Assembly: GCF_008016455.1 (NCBI RefSeq)
Contig: NZ_SAXU01000001.1
Coordinates: 372,001 to 436,000 of the forward strand
Reading direction: 5' to 3'
Origin: Brachyspira aalborgi
Lineage (GTDB): Bacteria; Spirochaetota; Brachyspiria; Brachyspirales; Brachyspiraceae
Length of the DNA: 64,000 nucleotides
A model generated the notes under the pieces. That model saw only the letters and a program-made list of their open reading frames with translations, did no database searches and was not told the origin of the DNA. The translations under genes were made by a program, and so were the position numbers. This document shows, one piece after another, positions 54,808 to 63,800 of the stretch (within the stretch, counting starts at the first letter, position 1; each line of letters starts with the position of its first letter).

Positions 54808-55554
54808 ATGAGAAAGATAAAAGGAATATTTATAGAAAGCGATTCTTCTATATTAAGCAAATATAAAACTTCATTTGATGAATCATTTGATATAACTGTT
54901 TTTAAAGACTCAAACTCTTCATTGAGTTATATTATAGAAAATAATTTAAATATTTATTTTTATGTGGTAAGAATTTCTAACGAAAACGAAGATAGCGTAA
55001 AATTCTTTGCAGATAAAATAAAAGAAATAAATCCTCAAATAAAATTAGTTATAATAGAATCTGAAAACGGCGCTTTAGACGAAAAAAAATATAATGACGC
55101 CTTAATATTTACAAAACAAATTGACGCTGAACATATAGTTTCAAGCATTAAAAAATATATAGAAAATATAGACGATAATCAAAAAAGAAGACAATATTCA
55201 AGAGTCAATTGGCCTTTGCATGTTATAATTGGTTATAAAGATAAAATAAAAAATTCAATAGACAGAAATATTTTATCTATTAGCGGAAACGGGGCTTATA
55301 TAAGTTCCGATACAAGTATTCCCGATAAAGGCGATATGCTCGGATTAACAATATCGTTTAAGGATTTTAAATTATTTACCGAAGCAAAAGTAGTATGGGT
55401 AAACGATGATAATAAAAAGCCTGAATTTCCTAAAGGTTTTGCAGTTCAATTTATAGATATAGGACCTGCATCTCAAAAGATAATAGACCAAATTATAAGA
55501 GATAAATTATTACAAGAAATATTAATAGAATATAAAGATGAAAACTTCTCCTGA
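54808..55554 (+). CDS. PilZ-domain protein with receiver-like N-terminus
   Basis: A 248-residue cytoplasmic protein. Residues ~1-120 look like a degenerate response-regulator receiver fold without the standard phosphoryl Asp. Residues ~128-245 form a PilZ domain with RRQYSRV (RxxxR c-di-GMP motif) and LSISGNGAYI, where Ser replaces the usual Asp/Asn of the [DN]xSxxG motif. It may therefore bind c-di-GMP weakly. A motility or signalling role is plausible given cheW nearby. GGAG precedes the ATG. It overlaps the next gene by 17 nt. Confidence 0.8.
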   Translation: MRKIKGIFIESDSSILSKYKTSFDESFDITVFKDSNSSLSYIIENNLNIYFYVVRISNENEDSVKFFADKIKEINPQIKLVIIESENGALDEKKYNDALIFTKQIDAEHIVSSIKKYIENIDDNQKRRQYSRVNWPLHVIIGYKDKIKNSIDRNILSISGNGAYISSDTSIPDKGDMLGLTISFKDFKLFTEAKVVWVNDDNKKPEFPKGFAVQFIDIGPASQKIIDQIIRDKLLQEILIEYKDENFS

Positions 55555-56143
55555 TAAATATAGGGAAATTATAACGAAAGAAAAAAATAAAATAAGAACT
55601 TTATTCAAAAGTTTAAGAAAAAATTTAGAGCCTGATTTTGTTGAAAAAAGAAGCGCTATAATTTATAAAAAATTCTTAAAAATTGTAAATTTAAATAAAT
55701 TCAATTCTATATGCGTATATGTCGACTTTGATAACGAAGTTTCTACAAAAAATATAATAAATTACGCCATTAAAAATAATATAAAAGTTTCGATTCCTTA
55801 TATAGTAGACAAATATAAAATGAAATTAAAATATATAAAAGATTACGATAAAGATATTAATAGAAATACAAAATTCGGAAACGGCGAGCCTTTCGATTAT
55901 TGCAAAAATGCGTCAATAAAAGAAATATCTATGTTTATAATTCCCGCTTTGGCTTTTGACGAATATTGCAATAGATTAGGATTTGGAAAAGGATATTACG
56001 ATAATATTTTGAAATTGAATAAAAAAGCTTTAAGAATAGGTTTAGCTTACGATTATCAAATATTGCCTAATCTTCCAAAAGATAATAACGATGAAATGCT
56101 TGATATAATTATAAGCGAGAATAAAGTAATAAAAGCGGATTAA
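55538..56143 (+). CDS. 5-formyltetrahydrofolate cyclo-ligase
   Basis: Converts 5-formyl-THF to 5,10-methenyl-THF with ATP. The 201-residue protein shows the family pattern: an early basic helix (KNKIRTLFKSLRKN), VYVDFDNEVST, substrate-loop EPFDY and the ATP-binding motif GFGKGYYDNIL (near residue 148), preceded by FIIPALAFDEYCNRLG. It starts inside the PilZ gene and its stop overlaps the convergent cheW gene by 4 nt. Confidence 0.92.
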   Translation: MKTSPDKYREIITKEKNKIRTLFKSLRKNLEPDFVEKRSAIIYKKFLKIVNLNKFNSICVYVDFDNEVSTKNIINYAIKNNIKVSIPYIVDKYKMKLKYIKDYDKDINRNTKFGNGEPFDYCKNASIKEISMFIIPALAFDEYCNRLGFGKGYYDNILKLNKKALRIGLAYDYQILPNLPKDNNDEMLDIIISENKVIKAD

Positions 56144-56661
56144 CTTTCGGGAACTTCTTCTTCGCTGTCATCGTCTTCTTCATTAGTAAATAATTTATCT
56201 AAATCTAAAACGACTAATAATTTATCTTCTAATTTACCTACGCCTTTTATATATCTCTGCCCTATTCCCTGAAGCATAGACGGAGGAGGCTGAATATCCG
56301 AATTTGATATAGATACAACTTTTGAAACGGAGTCTATCATAATTCCCATATCTACATCTTCTATTTTAGCGATTATAATTCCCGTATTTTTATCGCCTTC
56401 GGATTCTTCTAAATTAAATCTTTTTTTCAAATCTATTATAGGAATAATATTTCCTCTTAAATTAATAACGCCTTCTACAAAATACGGAGCGTTTGGTATA
56501 AGAGTAATCTTTTCCATTTTAATTATCTCTTTAGCTTGCATAATATCTATAGCATATTCTCCGCTTCCTAATCTAAAAGTAACTAAATTGGTAGATTCTT
56601 CTTCGACATCAACCTTTTCAATATCTTCGCTCTCGATAGGCTGTTGTTCCAAGTCTGCCAT
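56140..56661 (-). CDS. cheW: Chemotaxis coupling protein CheW
   Basis: Links chemoreceptors to the CheA kinase. A 173-residue SH3-like CheW fold: LVTFRLGSGEYAIDIMQAKEII, IPNAPYFVEGVINLRGNIIPIIDLKKRF and GIMIDSVSKVVSI with the usual spacing. There are acidic tails at both ends (residues 1-25 and 158-173), longer than in the E. coli protein. GGAGGC lies before the ATG. No cheA or receptor is in this window. Confidence 0.94.
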   Translation of the reverse strand: MADLEQQPIESEDIEKVDVEEESTNLVTFRLGSGEYAIDIMQAKEIIKMEKITLIPNAPYFVEGVINLRGNIIPIIDLKKRFNLEESEGDKNTGIIIAKIEDVDMGIMIDSVSKVVSISNSDIQPPPSMLQGIGQRYIKGVGKLEDKLLVVLDLDKLFTNEEDDDSEEEVPES

Positions 56662-56753
56662 AATGCCTCCGCTTATTTTTAATCGTATTAATTCTTATAT
56701 TTTATCTAATATTGATATTATCGGAACTATACGGTTATTTTTTATATTATAAT

Positions 56754-56827
56754 TGGAGATGATGGGGTTCGAACCCACGACCCTCACGCTGCCAGCGTGA
56801 TGCTCTCCCAAACTGAGCTACATCCCC
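56754..56827 (-). tRNA. tRNA-Ala (anticodon GGC)
   Basis: Cloverleaf on the minus strand: acceptor GGGGATG/CATCTCC with one G-U, D arm GCTC..GAGC, anticodon stem TCACG/CGTGA with loop CTGGCAG (anticodon GGC, reading GCC/GCU), T arm with GGTTCGAACCC, discriminator A. The 3' CCA is not encoded and must be added. Confidence 0.97.
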
Positions 56828-56952
56828 ACTAATTTTTTAAGTTTATAATATTATTTTATTATACTTTATATTTAAAGTCAATCATTCAAATCTATTTTGA
56901 CAATTTGCATATATACAATATAATTATAAAATCATAATTGAGGATAAATATA

Positions 56953-58044
56953 ATGAATATTAAAAATCTTATTTTGCCGAATTATTCAATAGGAATTGAC
57001 GCATATAAAAATATTGAAGAAATATGTATAAATTACGGTAAAAAAGCTGTGATTATAGGAGGCGAAAAATCTATTTCCGTATCAAAAGACAGTATTTTAA
57101 AAAATCTAAATAAAATAAAAATTAACGGAATATTGTATTATGGAGGAGAAGCAAGCTACGAAAATGTGGACATTCTAAAAAATAAAAAAGAAGTTAAAGA
57201 AGCAGATATAATATTTGCAGTAGGCGGAGGAAAATCTATAGACACTTCAAAAACTTTATCAGAAACTATAAATAAACCTCTATTCGCTTTTCCAACTCTC
57301 GCTTCAAATTGCGCTTCGGCGACAAGTCTATCGGTTATGTATAATCAAGACGGTTCTTTTAAAGATTTATTTCATCAAGAGAAACCTCCAATTCATACTT
57401 TTATCAATTCCGATATTATATTGAATTCTCCCGAAAGATATTTTATAGCGGGCATAGGAGACGCCGCTTCAAAACAATATGAAACGGAATTTTCAATAAG
57501 AAACGAAAATTTAGATTATAATAATTTTCTCGGATATCAAATAATAAAAAATTGTTCAAACGATATTATAAAAAATGCCATTCAATCTTTAAATGATTTT
57601 AGAAATAAAAAATCGAGCGATATACTTGAAAGAGTTATACTTCATATAATATATACTACAGGTTTGACTTCAGTAACTATGAAAGACGATTATCATATAT
57701 CTTTAGCTCATGCTATGTATAACGGACTTACTAAAATAAAATCAATAGCGGAAAATTTATTTCATGGAGAAATGGTAGCTTATGGTATATTACTTCTTCT
57801 TACTTTAGATAATAAAATTGAAGACAGAGATAAAGTTTTTGATTTTAATAAATCTTTAGGATTGCCTACCTCGATAAAAGATATTGGAATTAAAGATATA
57901 AATTTAGATAATAAAGAATTAAATTCAGCTTTAGATGGCGCAATGTCGGCTAAAGATTTAAATATAAGCCCATACAAAATTGACAAAAATATGATATTTA
58001 AGGCTATAATAGATTTGGAAGATTATAATAATTCAAAAAGATAG
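56953..58044 (+). CDS. Iron-containing alcohol dehydrogenase / glycerol-dehydrogenase-like enzyme
   Basis: A NAD-dependent, metal-dependent dehydrogenase of the GldA-like branch. Motifs are AVGGGKSIDTSK (dinucleotide site, near residue 88), PTLASNCASATSLSVMY, ISLAHAMYNGL and LFHGEMVAYG with metal-ligand His residues. The ATG at 56953 is preferred over the upstream TTG at 56938 because GAGGA lies in between at correct distance; this gives 363 residues. Monocistronic with a terminator behind it. The physiological substrate (glycerol or another hydroxy compound) is not determined by sequence. Confidence 0.85.
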   Translation: MNIKNLILPNYSIGIDAYKNIEEICINYGKKAVIIGGEKSISVSKDSILKNLNKIKINGILYYGGEASYENVDILKNKKEVKEADIIFAVGGGKSIDTSKTLSETINKPLFAFPTLASNCASATSLSVMYNQDGSFKDLFHQEKPPIHTFINSDIILNSPERYFIAGIGDAASKQYETEFSIRNENLDYNNFLGYQIIKNCSNDIIKNAIQSLNDFRNKKSSDILERVILHIIYTTGLTSVTMKDDYHISLAHAMYNGLTKIKSIAENLFHGEMVAYGILLLLTLDNKIEDRDKVFDFNKSLGLPTSIKDIGIKDINLDNKELNSALDGAMSAKDLNISPYKIDKNMIFKAIIDLEDYNNSKR

Positions 58045-58118
58045 ATAAAATTTTTAGTTTGTATAATTGATAATTAATAAAGAATTAAAAAAAATCTAAT
58101 AAATGCTTGACAAAAAAT

Positions 58119-58152
58119 AAAAGCCCTAATAAATTAATATTAAGGCTTTTTT
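58119..58152. terminator. Bidirectional terminator
   Basis: AAAAGCC/GGCTTTT plus TAATA/TATTA with one mismatch, and T runs on both strands. It lies between two convergent genes. Confidence 0.8.
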
Positions 58153-58157
58153 ATTTG

Positions 58158-58988
58158 TTATCTTAAGGTTATAATATAATTCCATTTCGGCAAAGGATAT
58201 CTTCCCGTTTTTCCCACGCTTCTTCCGTTTATATCGGTAATTTCGGCTTCCGCGTAAAGTATATATCTTCCTTTAGGCAAATAACTAGCTCCAGCGATAG
58301 AAGAACTTCTACCCGCAAAATAAAATTGAGTTTGAGCTTGTCCGTCTATAACATATATTTTAGGTAAATAGAATATTAAATTTCTGCTTAAAATATTATA
58401 ATTATCGTCTATTCTTCTAGCGTAAACTCTTATTCTTGCAAATTTTCCTTGAGGCGGAGTTTTTACGGCTAATGTAATTAATAGAGGATTGCTCCTTGAA
58501 GCTATAAATCTGTCGTTATAATTTATAATAAAAGAACTTATTCTTACATTTTGATTATCTACAGTCGAAGAAGTATTATCGTAAACATAAGGCGAATCTT
58601 TTTTAGGGAAAGTATTGACTTTAGGTTTAGTCGGAGCGATATCGGGAATATTATTAGTATTAACTTCGTATAATCCGTTATTGTCTAATTGAATAGGATA
58701 AGGTAAAGAATTCGTATCGATAGCCGCATTTGTATCAATCGGCGCTATATTATTGTTAGTCGATAAAAAATCTTTTTCTTCTTTCGTTATATTATCTCCG
58801 AATATATCGTCTATAGTAGTGTCGCTTTCAATTTCATTATTGAAACTTTCGCTATCTATACCGCTTACAGCTTCAAATCTCTTATTATTAAGAAAACTTC
58901 TTGTAATAAAAAATCCCGCCACTAAAATAGTAATAATTATAAGAATTATTATAAAAGGTTTTAATTTTGCTCTGATTTCAATAGGCAT
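58158..58988 (-). CDS. Hypothetical membrane-anchored protein
   Basis: A 276-residue protein with one N-terminal membrane helix (residues ~10-30), an acidic Asn/Asp/Ser-rich linker to about residue 145, and a C-terminal ~130-residue domain that looks all-beta (VRISSFIINYND, ITLAVKTPPQGKFARIRVYARRI, GRYILYAEAEITDINGRSVGK). This may be an immunoglobulin-like or carbohydrate-binding-type sandwich in the periplasm. Not assigned to a family. It has its own terminator. Confidence 0.72.
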   Translation of the reverse strand: MPIEIRAKLKPFIIILIIITILVAGFFITRSFLNNKRFEAVSGIDSESFNNEIESDTTIDDIFGDNITKEEKDFLSTNNNIAPIDTNAAIDTNSLPYPIQLDNNGLYEVNTNNIPDIAPTKPKVNTFPKKDSPYVYDNTSSTVDNQNVRISSFIINYNDRFIASRSNPLLITLAVKTPPQGKFARIRVYARRIDDNYNILSRNLIFYLPKIYVIDGQAQTQFYFAGRSSSIAGASYLPKGRYILYAEAEITDINGRSVGKTGRYPLPKWNYIITLR

Positions 58989-59069
58989 AATTCACATCCA
59001 AAATTTAAAATTATATGTATAATTAATCGGATAAATAAAAAATTATATTATAAAAAATATTATAAAAAA

Positions 59070-60005
59070 TCATTGTTCGCAAAGAAAATTTTTAAGTTCC
59101 TTTGATAAATCAATATCCGCTAACTTTTTTAACGCTTTTATTTGTAATTGTCTCACTCTCTCACGCGTAATATTTAATTCTCTTCCCGTATCTTCCAAAG
59201 TTTTAGGCTCTTTTCCATATAAACCAAATCTTGAAATAATTACAATTCTTTCTTTTTCGTTTAATGTTTCTAATGCTTCGGTTAAAGTTTCTTGCAAACT
59301 ATTTGTAAATACTTGTTGATAAGGAAAAGGAAAATCTCTATCTTCTATAGCCGAATTTATATTATAAGAGTTTATATCGTCATTAGAATCTTTATAAATA
59401 ATATCCGAATTATATATTGCCCGAGTAAACATAGTTATTGACGACAATATTTTTCTGTCTATTTTCATTTCTTTTGCTATCTCTTCAATTGTAGGCTCTC
59501 TATTTAATTTTTGATTTAAATATTTAGATATTTGAACGCTCTTTTTAATTAATCTTGCTATATGCATAGGAAATCTAACTATATGTTTTTTGCTTGATAT
59601 TTCTTTAACTATGCTTTGTTTTATCCACCATACGCCGTAAGTTGAAAATTTAAATCCTTTTCTATATTCAAATCTTTTTACGGCTTCTATAAGTCCTATA
59701 TTTCCTTCGTCTATTATATCAATGAAAGGAACTCCGCTATTATAATATTTTTTTGCAACGCTTATAACGAGTCTTAAATTAGATTTTACCAATTTATTTT
59801 GTATCGCTTCTATTTCTCTATCAAGTAAAAAAGCTCTTTCGCATCCTTCTTCCAACTCTGCTCTCTCTTCTCTGCATGCTTCGAGTCTCTGCCATAAATC
59901 TAATTCTTCTTCTTTAGAAAGTCTGCGAATTTCTCCCATCTGTTTTAAATATATACCCAAAGGACTGTTATATTCTTCGTTGTTATTAATATATTCTTTA
60001 TGCAA
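59070..60005 (-). CDS. RpoD/RpoS-type sigma-70 factor
   Basis: A 311-residue sigma factor with region 1.2 (PLGIYLKQMGEIRRLSKEEE), region 2 (NKLVKSNLRLVISVAKKY, IIDEGNIGLIEAVKRFEY, KFSTYGVWWIKQSI), a region 3 and region 4.2 (TLEDTGRELNITRERVRQLQ). It lacks the long region 1.1 of a housekeeping RpoD, so a group 2 or RpoS-like factor is likely. Region 2.4 reads YGVWWIKQSI where primary factors usually have YATWWIRQAI. No ATG fits the conserved start; the TTG at 60005 is the best candidate. Confidence 0.88.
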   Translation of the reverse strand: MHKEYINNNEEYNSPLGIYLKQMGEIRRLSKEEELDLWQRLEACREERAELEEGCERAFLLDREIEAIQNKLVKSNLRLVISVAKKYYNSGVPFIDIIDEGNIGLIEAVKRFEYRKGFKFSTYGVWWIKQSIVKEISSKKHIVRFPMHIARLIKKSVQISKYLNQKLNREPTIEEIAKEMKIDRKILSSITMFTRAIYNSDIIYKDSNDDINSYNINSAIEDRDFPFPYQQVFTNSLQETLTEALETLNEKERIVIISRFGLYGKEPKTLEDTGRELNITRERVRQLQIKALKKLADIDLSKELKNFLCEQ

Positions 60006-60109
60006 TTTATTTAACCCAAATTAATAAATATAAACTGTTATATAATAATAAACGATTTTAAGAAATTTTCAAGTTGTATTATGATAATCGATTTTTATTT
60101 AGAATATTT

Positions 60110-60595
60110 TCAAACTTCTTTAATATAAACTTTATTCATTTTAGTGGGCTTTATAGGATTATCGTTATAATCTCTATCTAAAGCTACTATTTTATCGGCG
60201 ACATCCATTCCACTTATAACTTCGCCCCAAACTGTATATTGTCCATCTAAATAAGGAACATTAGCGACACAAATAAAGAATTGAGAGCCTGCGCTATCTT
60301 TATGCTGACTTCTTGCCATAGAACAAATTCCTCTTTTATGCGAAATATCATTAAACTCCGCTGGAATATTAAAATCTGGTCCGCCCGTGCCATGCAAAGC
60401 TCTATTTGGTTGTTTGCTTAAAGGGTCGCCGCCTTGAATCATAAAATTTGGTATAACTCTGTGAAAAAGCGTTTCGTTATAAAAACCTTGATTTGCCAAT
60501 TTTTTAATCGCTTCAACATGTTTCGGAGCTTTATCTGGGAAAAACGCTATCTCTATAGTTCCAAAATCGGTTTCTATAAATAAATGCTCTTTCAT
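60110..60595 (-). CDS. Cyclophilin-type peptidyl-prolyl isomerase, cytoplasmic
   Basis: A 161-residue PPIase that accelerates proline isomerisation during folding. Cyclophilin core FHRVIPNFMIQGGDP (catalytic Arg near residue 42), SMARS.HKDSAGSQFFI and YLDGQYTVWGEV. There is no signal peptide. The gene is 17 nt downstream of a secreted copy with which it shares long stretches of nearly identical DNA, indicating a recent duplication or gene conversion. Confidence 0.92.
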   Translation of the reverse strand: MKEHLFIETDFGTIEIAFFPDKAPKHVEAIKKLANQGFYNETLFHRVIPNFMIQGGDPLSKQPNRALHGTGGPDFNIPAEFNDISHKRGICSMARSQHKDSAGSQFFICVANVPYLDGQYTVWGEVISGMDVADKIVALDRDYNDNPIKPTKMNKVYIKEV

Positions 60596-60612
60596 TTTAA
60601 TCTCTCTAAATT

Positions 60613-61188
60613 TTAATTAATAGTTTTTATATAAACTCTATTCATTCTTGCAGGCTCTAAAGGATTATCGTTTCTATCTCTTTTTAACGCCACTATTTTA
60701 TCAACCGCATCCATTCCGCTTACAACTTCGCCCCAAACCGTATATTGTCCGTCTAAAAAAGTGGAATCGGCAACGCAAATAAAAAATTGCGAACCTGCGC
60801 TATTTATACTTTGACTTCTTGCCATAGAACAAATTCCTCTTTTATGCGAAATATCATTAAACTCCGCTGGAATAACAAAATTCGGTCCGCCCGTGCCATG
60901 CAAAGCTCTATTCGGTTGTTTGCTTAAAGGGTCGCCGCCTTGAATCATAAATCCCGGGATAACTCTATGAAAAAGCGTTCCATTATAAAAACCTTGATTT
61001 GCTAACTTTTTAATCGCTTCAACATGTTTCGGAGCTTTATCTGGAAAAAACGCTATCTCTATAGTTCCAAAATCGGTTTCTATAAATAAATGTTCGTTTG
61101 AAGTTTTAGGTTTTTGAGCTATAAGCACAGTCGTAAATACCGCTATAGACAAAACCGCTATTATAATTATTTTTAATTTTTTTAACAT
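60613..61188 (-). CDS. Cyclophilin-type peptidyl-prolyl isomerase, exported
   Basis: A 191-residue version of the neighbouring cyclophilin with an added N-terminal membrane/signal segment (KKLKIIIIAVLSIAVFTTVLIA). It should act in the periplasm or be anchored there. The core motifs are the same (FHRVIPGFMIQGGDP, SMARSQ, FLDGQYTVWGEV). It is the first gene of the pair; only 17 nt separate them. Confidence 0.92.
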   Translation of the reverse strand: MLKKLKIIIIAVLSIAVFTTVLIAQKPKTSNEHLFIETDFGTIEIAFFPDKAPKHVEAIKKLANQGFYNGTLFHRVIPGFMIQGGDPLSKQPNRALHGTGGPNFVIPAEFNDISHKRGICSMARSQSINSAGSQFFICVADSTFLDGQYTVWGEVVSGMDAVDKIVALKRDRNDNPLEPARMNRVYIKTIN

Positions 61189-61284
61189 TAAAATCCCTTC
61201 CCGCTAATTTTATTTATTAATCATAAAAAACGATAATATAAATTAATAATCGTAATTTTTTTATTAAAATTTATATCGACAAAA

Positions 61285-62409
61285 TTATTTATTTATACTT
61301 TCATAACTATTTTTTGAGTCGTAAGTTCCTTTTCTTGTCTCGCCTTTCAAACTCGGTATAGTTAATATTTGTCCTTTTATTATAATATTAGGGTCTTTTA
61401 TTTTATCTTTATTTGCTTCGTATATTTTTCTCCATAATCTTCCGTCTCCGTATATAAAATCATAAGAAGCAATAAGCCATAAAGAATCTGTATTTTTAGT
61501 TCTTTCCACAACCGTATAATATTGCGGGAATTCTCCCGTAAAAATAGTTTCTTTTGTGGTTTTAGTCTCCGCAGTTTTCATGCCTTTAGAATCCGTAGTT
61601 CCCATTGTATTAACAAGAGCGATAACATTTTTTGAATGCATTAAAGAATTTGAATAATCTTCAGCCTTCAAAGAATAACTAGCATTTGACAAAGATTTTG
61701 AAGCTTCGTTATATATATCGGCTTTTGAATTATTATAACCTTTTTCTTTAGCTTTATTTAATGATTCTTGAGCTTTTGCATAAGCAAGAGGCGCTTCCAA
61801 TTTGTCCAATTTACTAACCGCAAAAGCTGCAGTCGATGAAGCGTTAATCCAATCTTCCTCTCCCAAATAGATATAAGCGCCATTTTGCAAATCTAAAATT
61901 TCCGTATCGTTATCGTCTCCGTTGGTTAAAACAGATTCTTTTATTAAATATTCTCTTCTTGAATCTATAGAAAGCAAATTATAACCTAATTGAGATTTTA
62001 AAGCGGAATCCTCATATTTAATTATCGTGTTGCTATAATCGTTATCGTTTGAAGCTATAGAAAATATACTTTGAGCGGACTCTATATCATCAACGGCTAA
62101 CTTGTAAAGGTTTGAAGTTTTTTGATTAGTGTTGCCGCCTATTCCTTTAAATAAACTTAATTTTCTTTCGGCATCGATTTGACTATTTAAAAGATATCCG
62201 TAAACTTTATATTTAGATATAAATCTCTGCGAATGTTCTTGACTCTTTTTAGCAAATTCTATACTCTGTTCATAATCTCCATTTTCATGCGCTTCTATCG
62301 CCAATTCTCTATATCTTTGAGCTAATTTATAATCTTCTTCTATAGTGAGAGATTGTCCATAAGCCAAATATGATAAAGAAAAAATAAATAAAAATAATAG
62401 TTTTTTCAT
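61285..62409 (-). CDS. LysM-domain envelope protein
   Basis: A 374-residue exported protein. Signal peptide KLLFLFIFSLSYLAYG (cut near residue 18), a helical middle section with TPR-like pairs (residues ~25-270), and a C-terminal LysM domain (YYTVVERTKNTDSLWLIASYDFIYGDGRLWRKIYEANKDKI, then ILTIP, shown in parts, residues ~300-352) that should bind peptidoglycan. It is downstream of a lipoprotein gene (42-nt gap) with a similar helical mature part, probably an operon for a cell-envelope complex. Confidence 0.83.
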   Translation of the reverse strand: MKKLLFLFIFSLSYLAYGQSLTIEEDYKLAQRYRELAIEAHENGDYEQSIEFAKKSQEHSQRFISKYKVYGYLLNSQIDAERKLSLFKGIGGNTNQKTSNLYKLAVDDIESAQSIFSIASNDNDYSNTIIKYEDSALKSQLGYNLLSIDSRREYLIKESVLTNGDDNDTEILDLQNGAYIYLGEEDWINASSTAAFAVSKLDKLEAPLAYAKAQESLNKAKEKGYNNSKADIYNEASKSLSNASYSLKAEDYSNSLMHSKNVIALVNTMGTTDSKGMKTAETKTTKETIFTGEFPQYYTVVERTKNTDSLWLIASYDFIYGDGRLWRKIYEANKDKIKDPNIIIKGQILTIPSLKGETRKGTYDSKNSYESINK

Positions 62410-62451
62410 TTTAATTACTCCAATTTATAAATTAAATTTAAAATCTAAAAA

Positions 62452-63045
62452 TTAATTATTATAATTATTAGTATAATATTTTTCTATTTCTTCCATCTCT
62501 TTAATTTTTAATTCCGCTTCTTTTATGTTTTTTGAACTTTCGTCAAATATTCCTTTTGTGGAAAAATAAGCCTTATTATGCAATTTTTTAGCCTGCAAGA
62601 AATAATTAACCGCTTCCTCATAATTATTTGTTCCAAAAGCTTCCACTCCGTTAATATAATATAATTCGGCAAGCTCGTAATTTTCCTTATCAATTTTATA
62701 AGCCTTTATATCTTTTGAATATACTCTTTCTAAAGTAATTTCTTCTTTTAAAGTTTCGGCATATTTTGGAAGTCCTTCATTTAATACGGTTTGATAAGAA
62801 TTAGACGCCGTAGTCAATAAGTTAGCAAGTTTTTTAGATTCTTTGCTATTATTATCGTCTATCAATATAACCGCTTCGGAAAAACTCGCTTCCGCTATAT
62901 CGAACTGCTCTTTTGAATAATCTTGCAATTCATACTTAACCGCTTTTTCTCTCAAACTTGAAGCGTCTTTATACTCTTTTAATGGCATAGTTTCGCCGCA
63001 AGATATTACAAAAATCAAAATAAAAATTAATAATTTTAACTTCAT
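62452..63045 (-). CDS. Helical lipoprotein (DUF4398-like)
   Basis: A 197-residue lipoprotein: short signal with lipobox FVISC (Cys near residue 16), then an all-helical mature part with LREKAVKYELQDYSKEQFDIAEASFSEA and YELAELYYINGVEAF, in the style of DUF4398 proteins. The family function is not known. It forms an operon with the LysM gene. The ATG is preceded by GGAG. Confidence 0.75.
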   Translation of the reverse strand: MKLKLLIFILIFVISCGETMPLKEYKDASSLREKAVKYELQDYSKEQFDIAEASFSEAVILIDDNNSKESKKLANLLTTASNSYQTVLNEGLPKYAETLKEEITLERVYSKDIKAYKIDKENYELAELYYINGVEAFGTNNYEEAVNYFLQAKKLHNKAYFSTKGIFDESSKNIKEAELKIKEMEEIEKYYTNNYNN

Positions 63046-63131
63046 AAATACTCCTATAGTATAATATTAAATGTTATATCAATGATTATAAAAGTCAATA
63101 GTTTATATTTAATTAATTTATAAATTATTGC

Positions 63132-63698
63132 TTATTTCATACTATCTAATTCTTTTTTTATTTTAGCGTAAACTTCTTCAGGAGTTCCAACGCTTTCTAT
63201 TTTTATTATTTTCGCCTTGTCTTTATCTCTGTAAAATTCTAAAACGGGCTTGCTCTGTTTTTCAAATACTTCAATTCTGTTTCTTATAGTCGCCTCGTTA
63301 TCGTCCGCTCTTCCTCTCTTTAATAATCTTTCTACAATAATATCTTCTGAAGCGTAAATATCTATAACCGCGTTTATTTTATGATTTAATTTATTCAATA
63401 TTATATCTAACTCTTCGGCTTGTTTCATAGTTCTCGGAAAACCGTCAAGCATAAAACCGTTTTTACAATCGTCTTTTTTTATTCTCTCTGCAAGCATATC
63501 TATAACCAAAATATCTGGCACTAATTCTCCCTTATCCATATGAGATTTTGCCATTTTTCCAAGTTCAGTTCCGTCTTCAATATTCTTTCTTAACATATCT
63601 CCCGTTGAAATATGAGCTATAGAATATTCCTTATGTATAAAAGCCGCTTGAGTTCCCTTGCCTACTCCAGGCGCTCCGATAAAAATAATATTAAACAT
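63132..63698 (-). CDS. adk: Adenylate kinase (short form)
   Basis: Catalyses ATP + AMP = 2 ADP. P-loop [11 protein letters not shown] (residues ~7-17), [12 protein letters not shown] (AMP site), [10 protein letters not shown] and [19 protein letters not shown]. At 188 residues the LID is the short type without the zinc-binding insert found in many bacterial enzymes. GGAGGC lies before the ATG. Confidence 0.95.
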   Translation of the reverse strand: MFNIIFIGAPGVGKGTQAAFIHKEYSIAHISTGDMLRKNIEDGTELGKMAKSHMDKGELVPDILVIDMLAERIKKDDCKNGFMLDGFPRTMKQAEELDIILNKLNHKINAVIDIYASEDIIVERLLKRGRADDNEATIRNRIEVFEKQSKPVLEFYRDKDKAKIIKIESVGTPEEVYAKIKKELDSMK

Positions 63699-63800
63699 AT
63701 TATGCCTCCAAAAATATTTATTATATTAATAGTATATTAAAATAAAATATATTTGTCAAACATTAAACTAAATTTTTTTATCTATTATAAATTTTATAAA

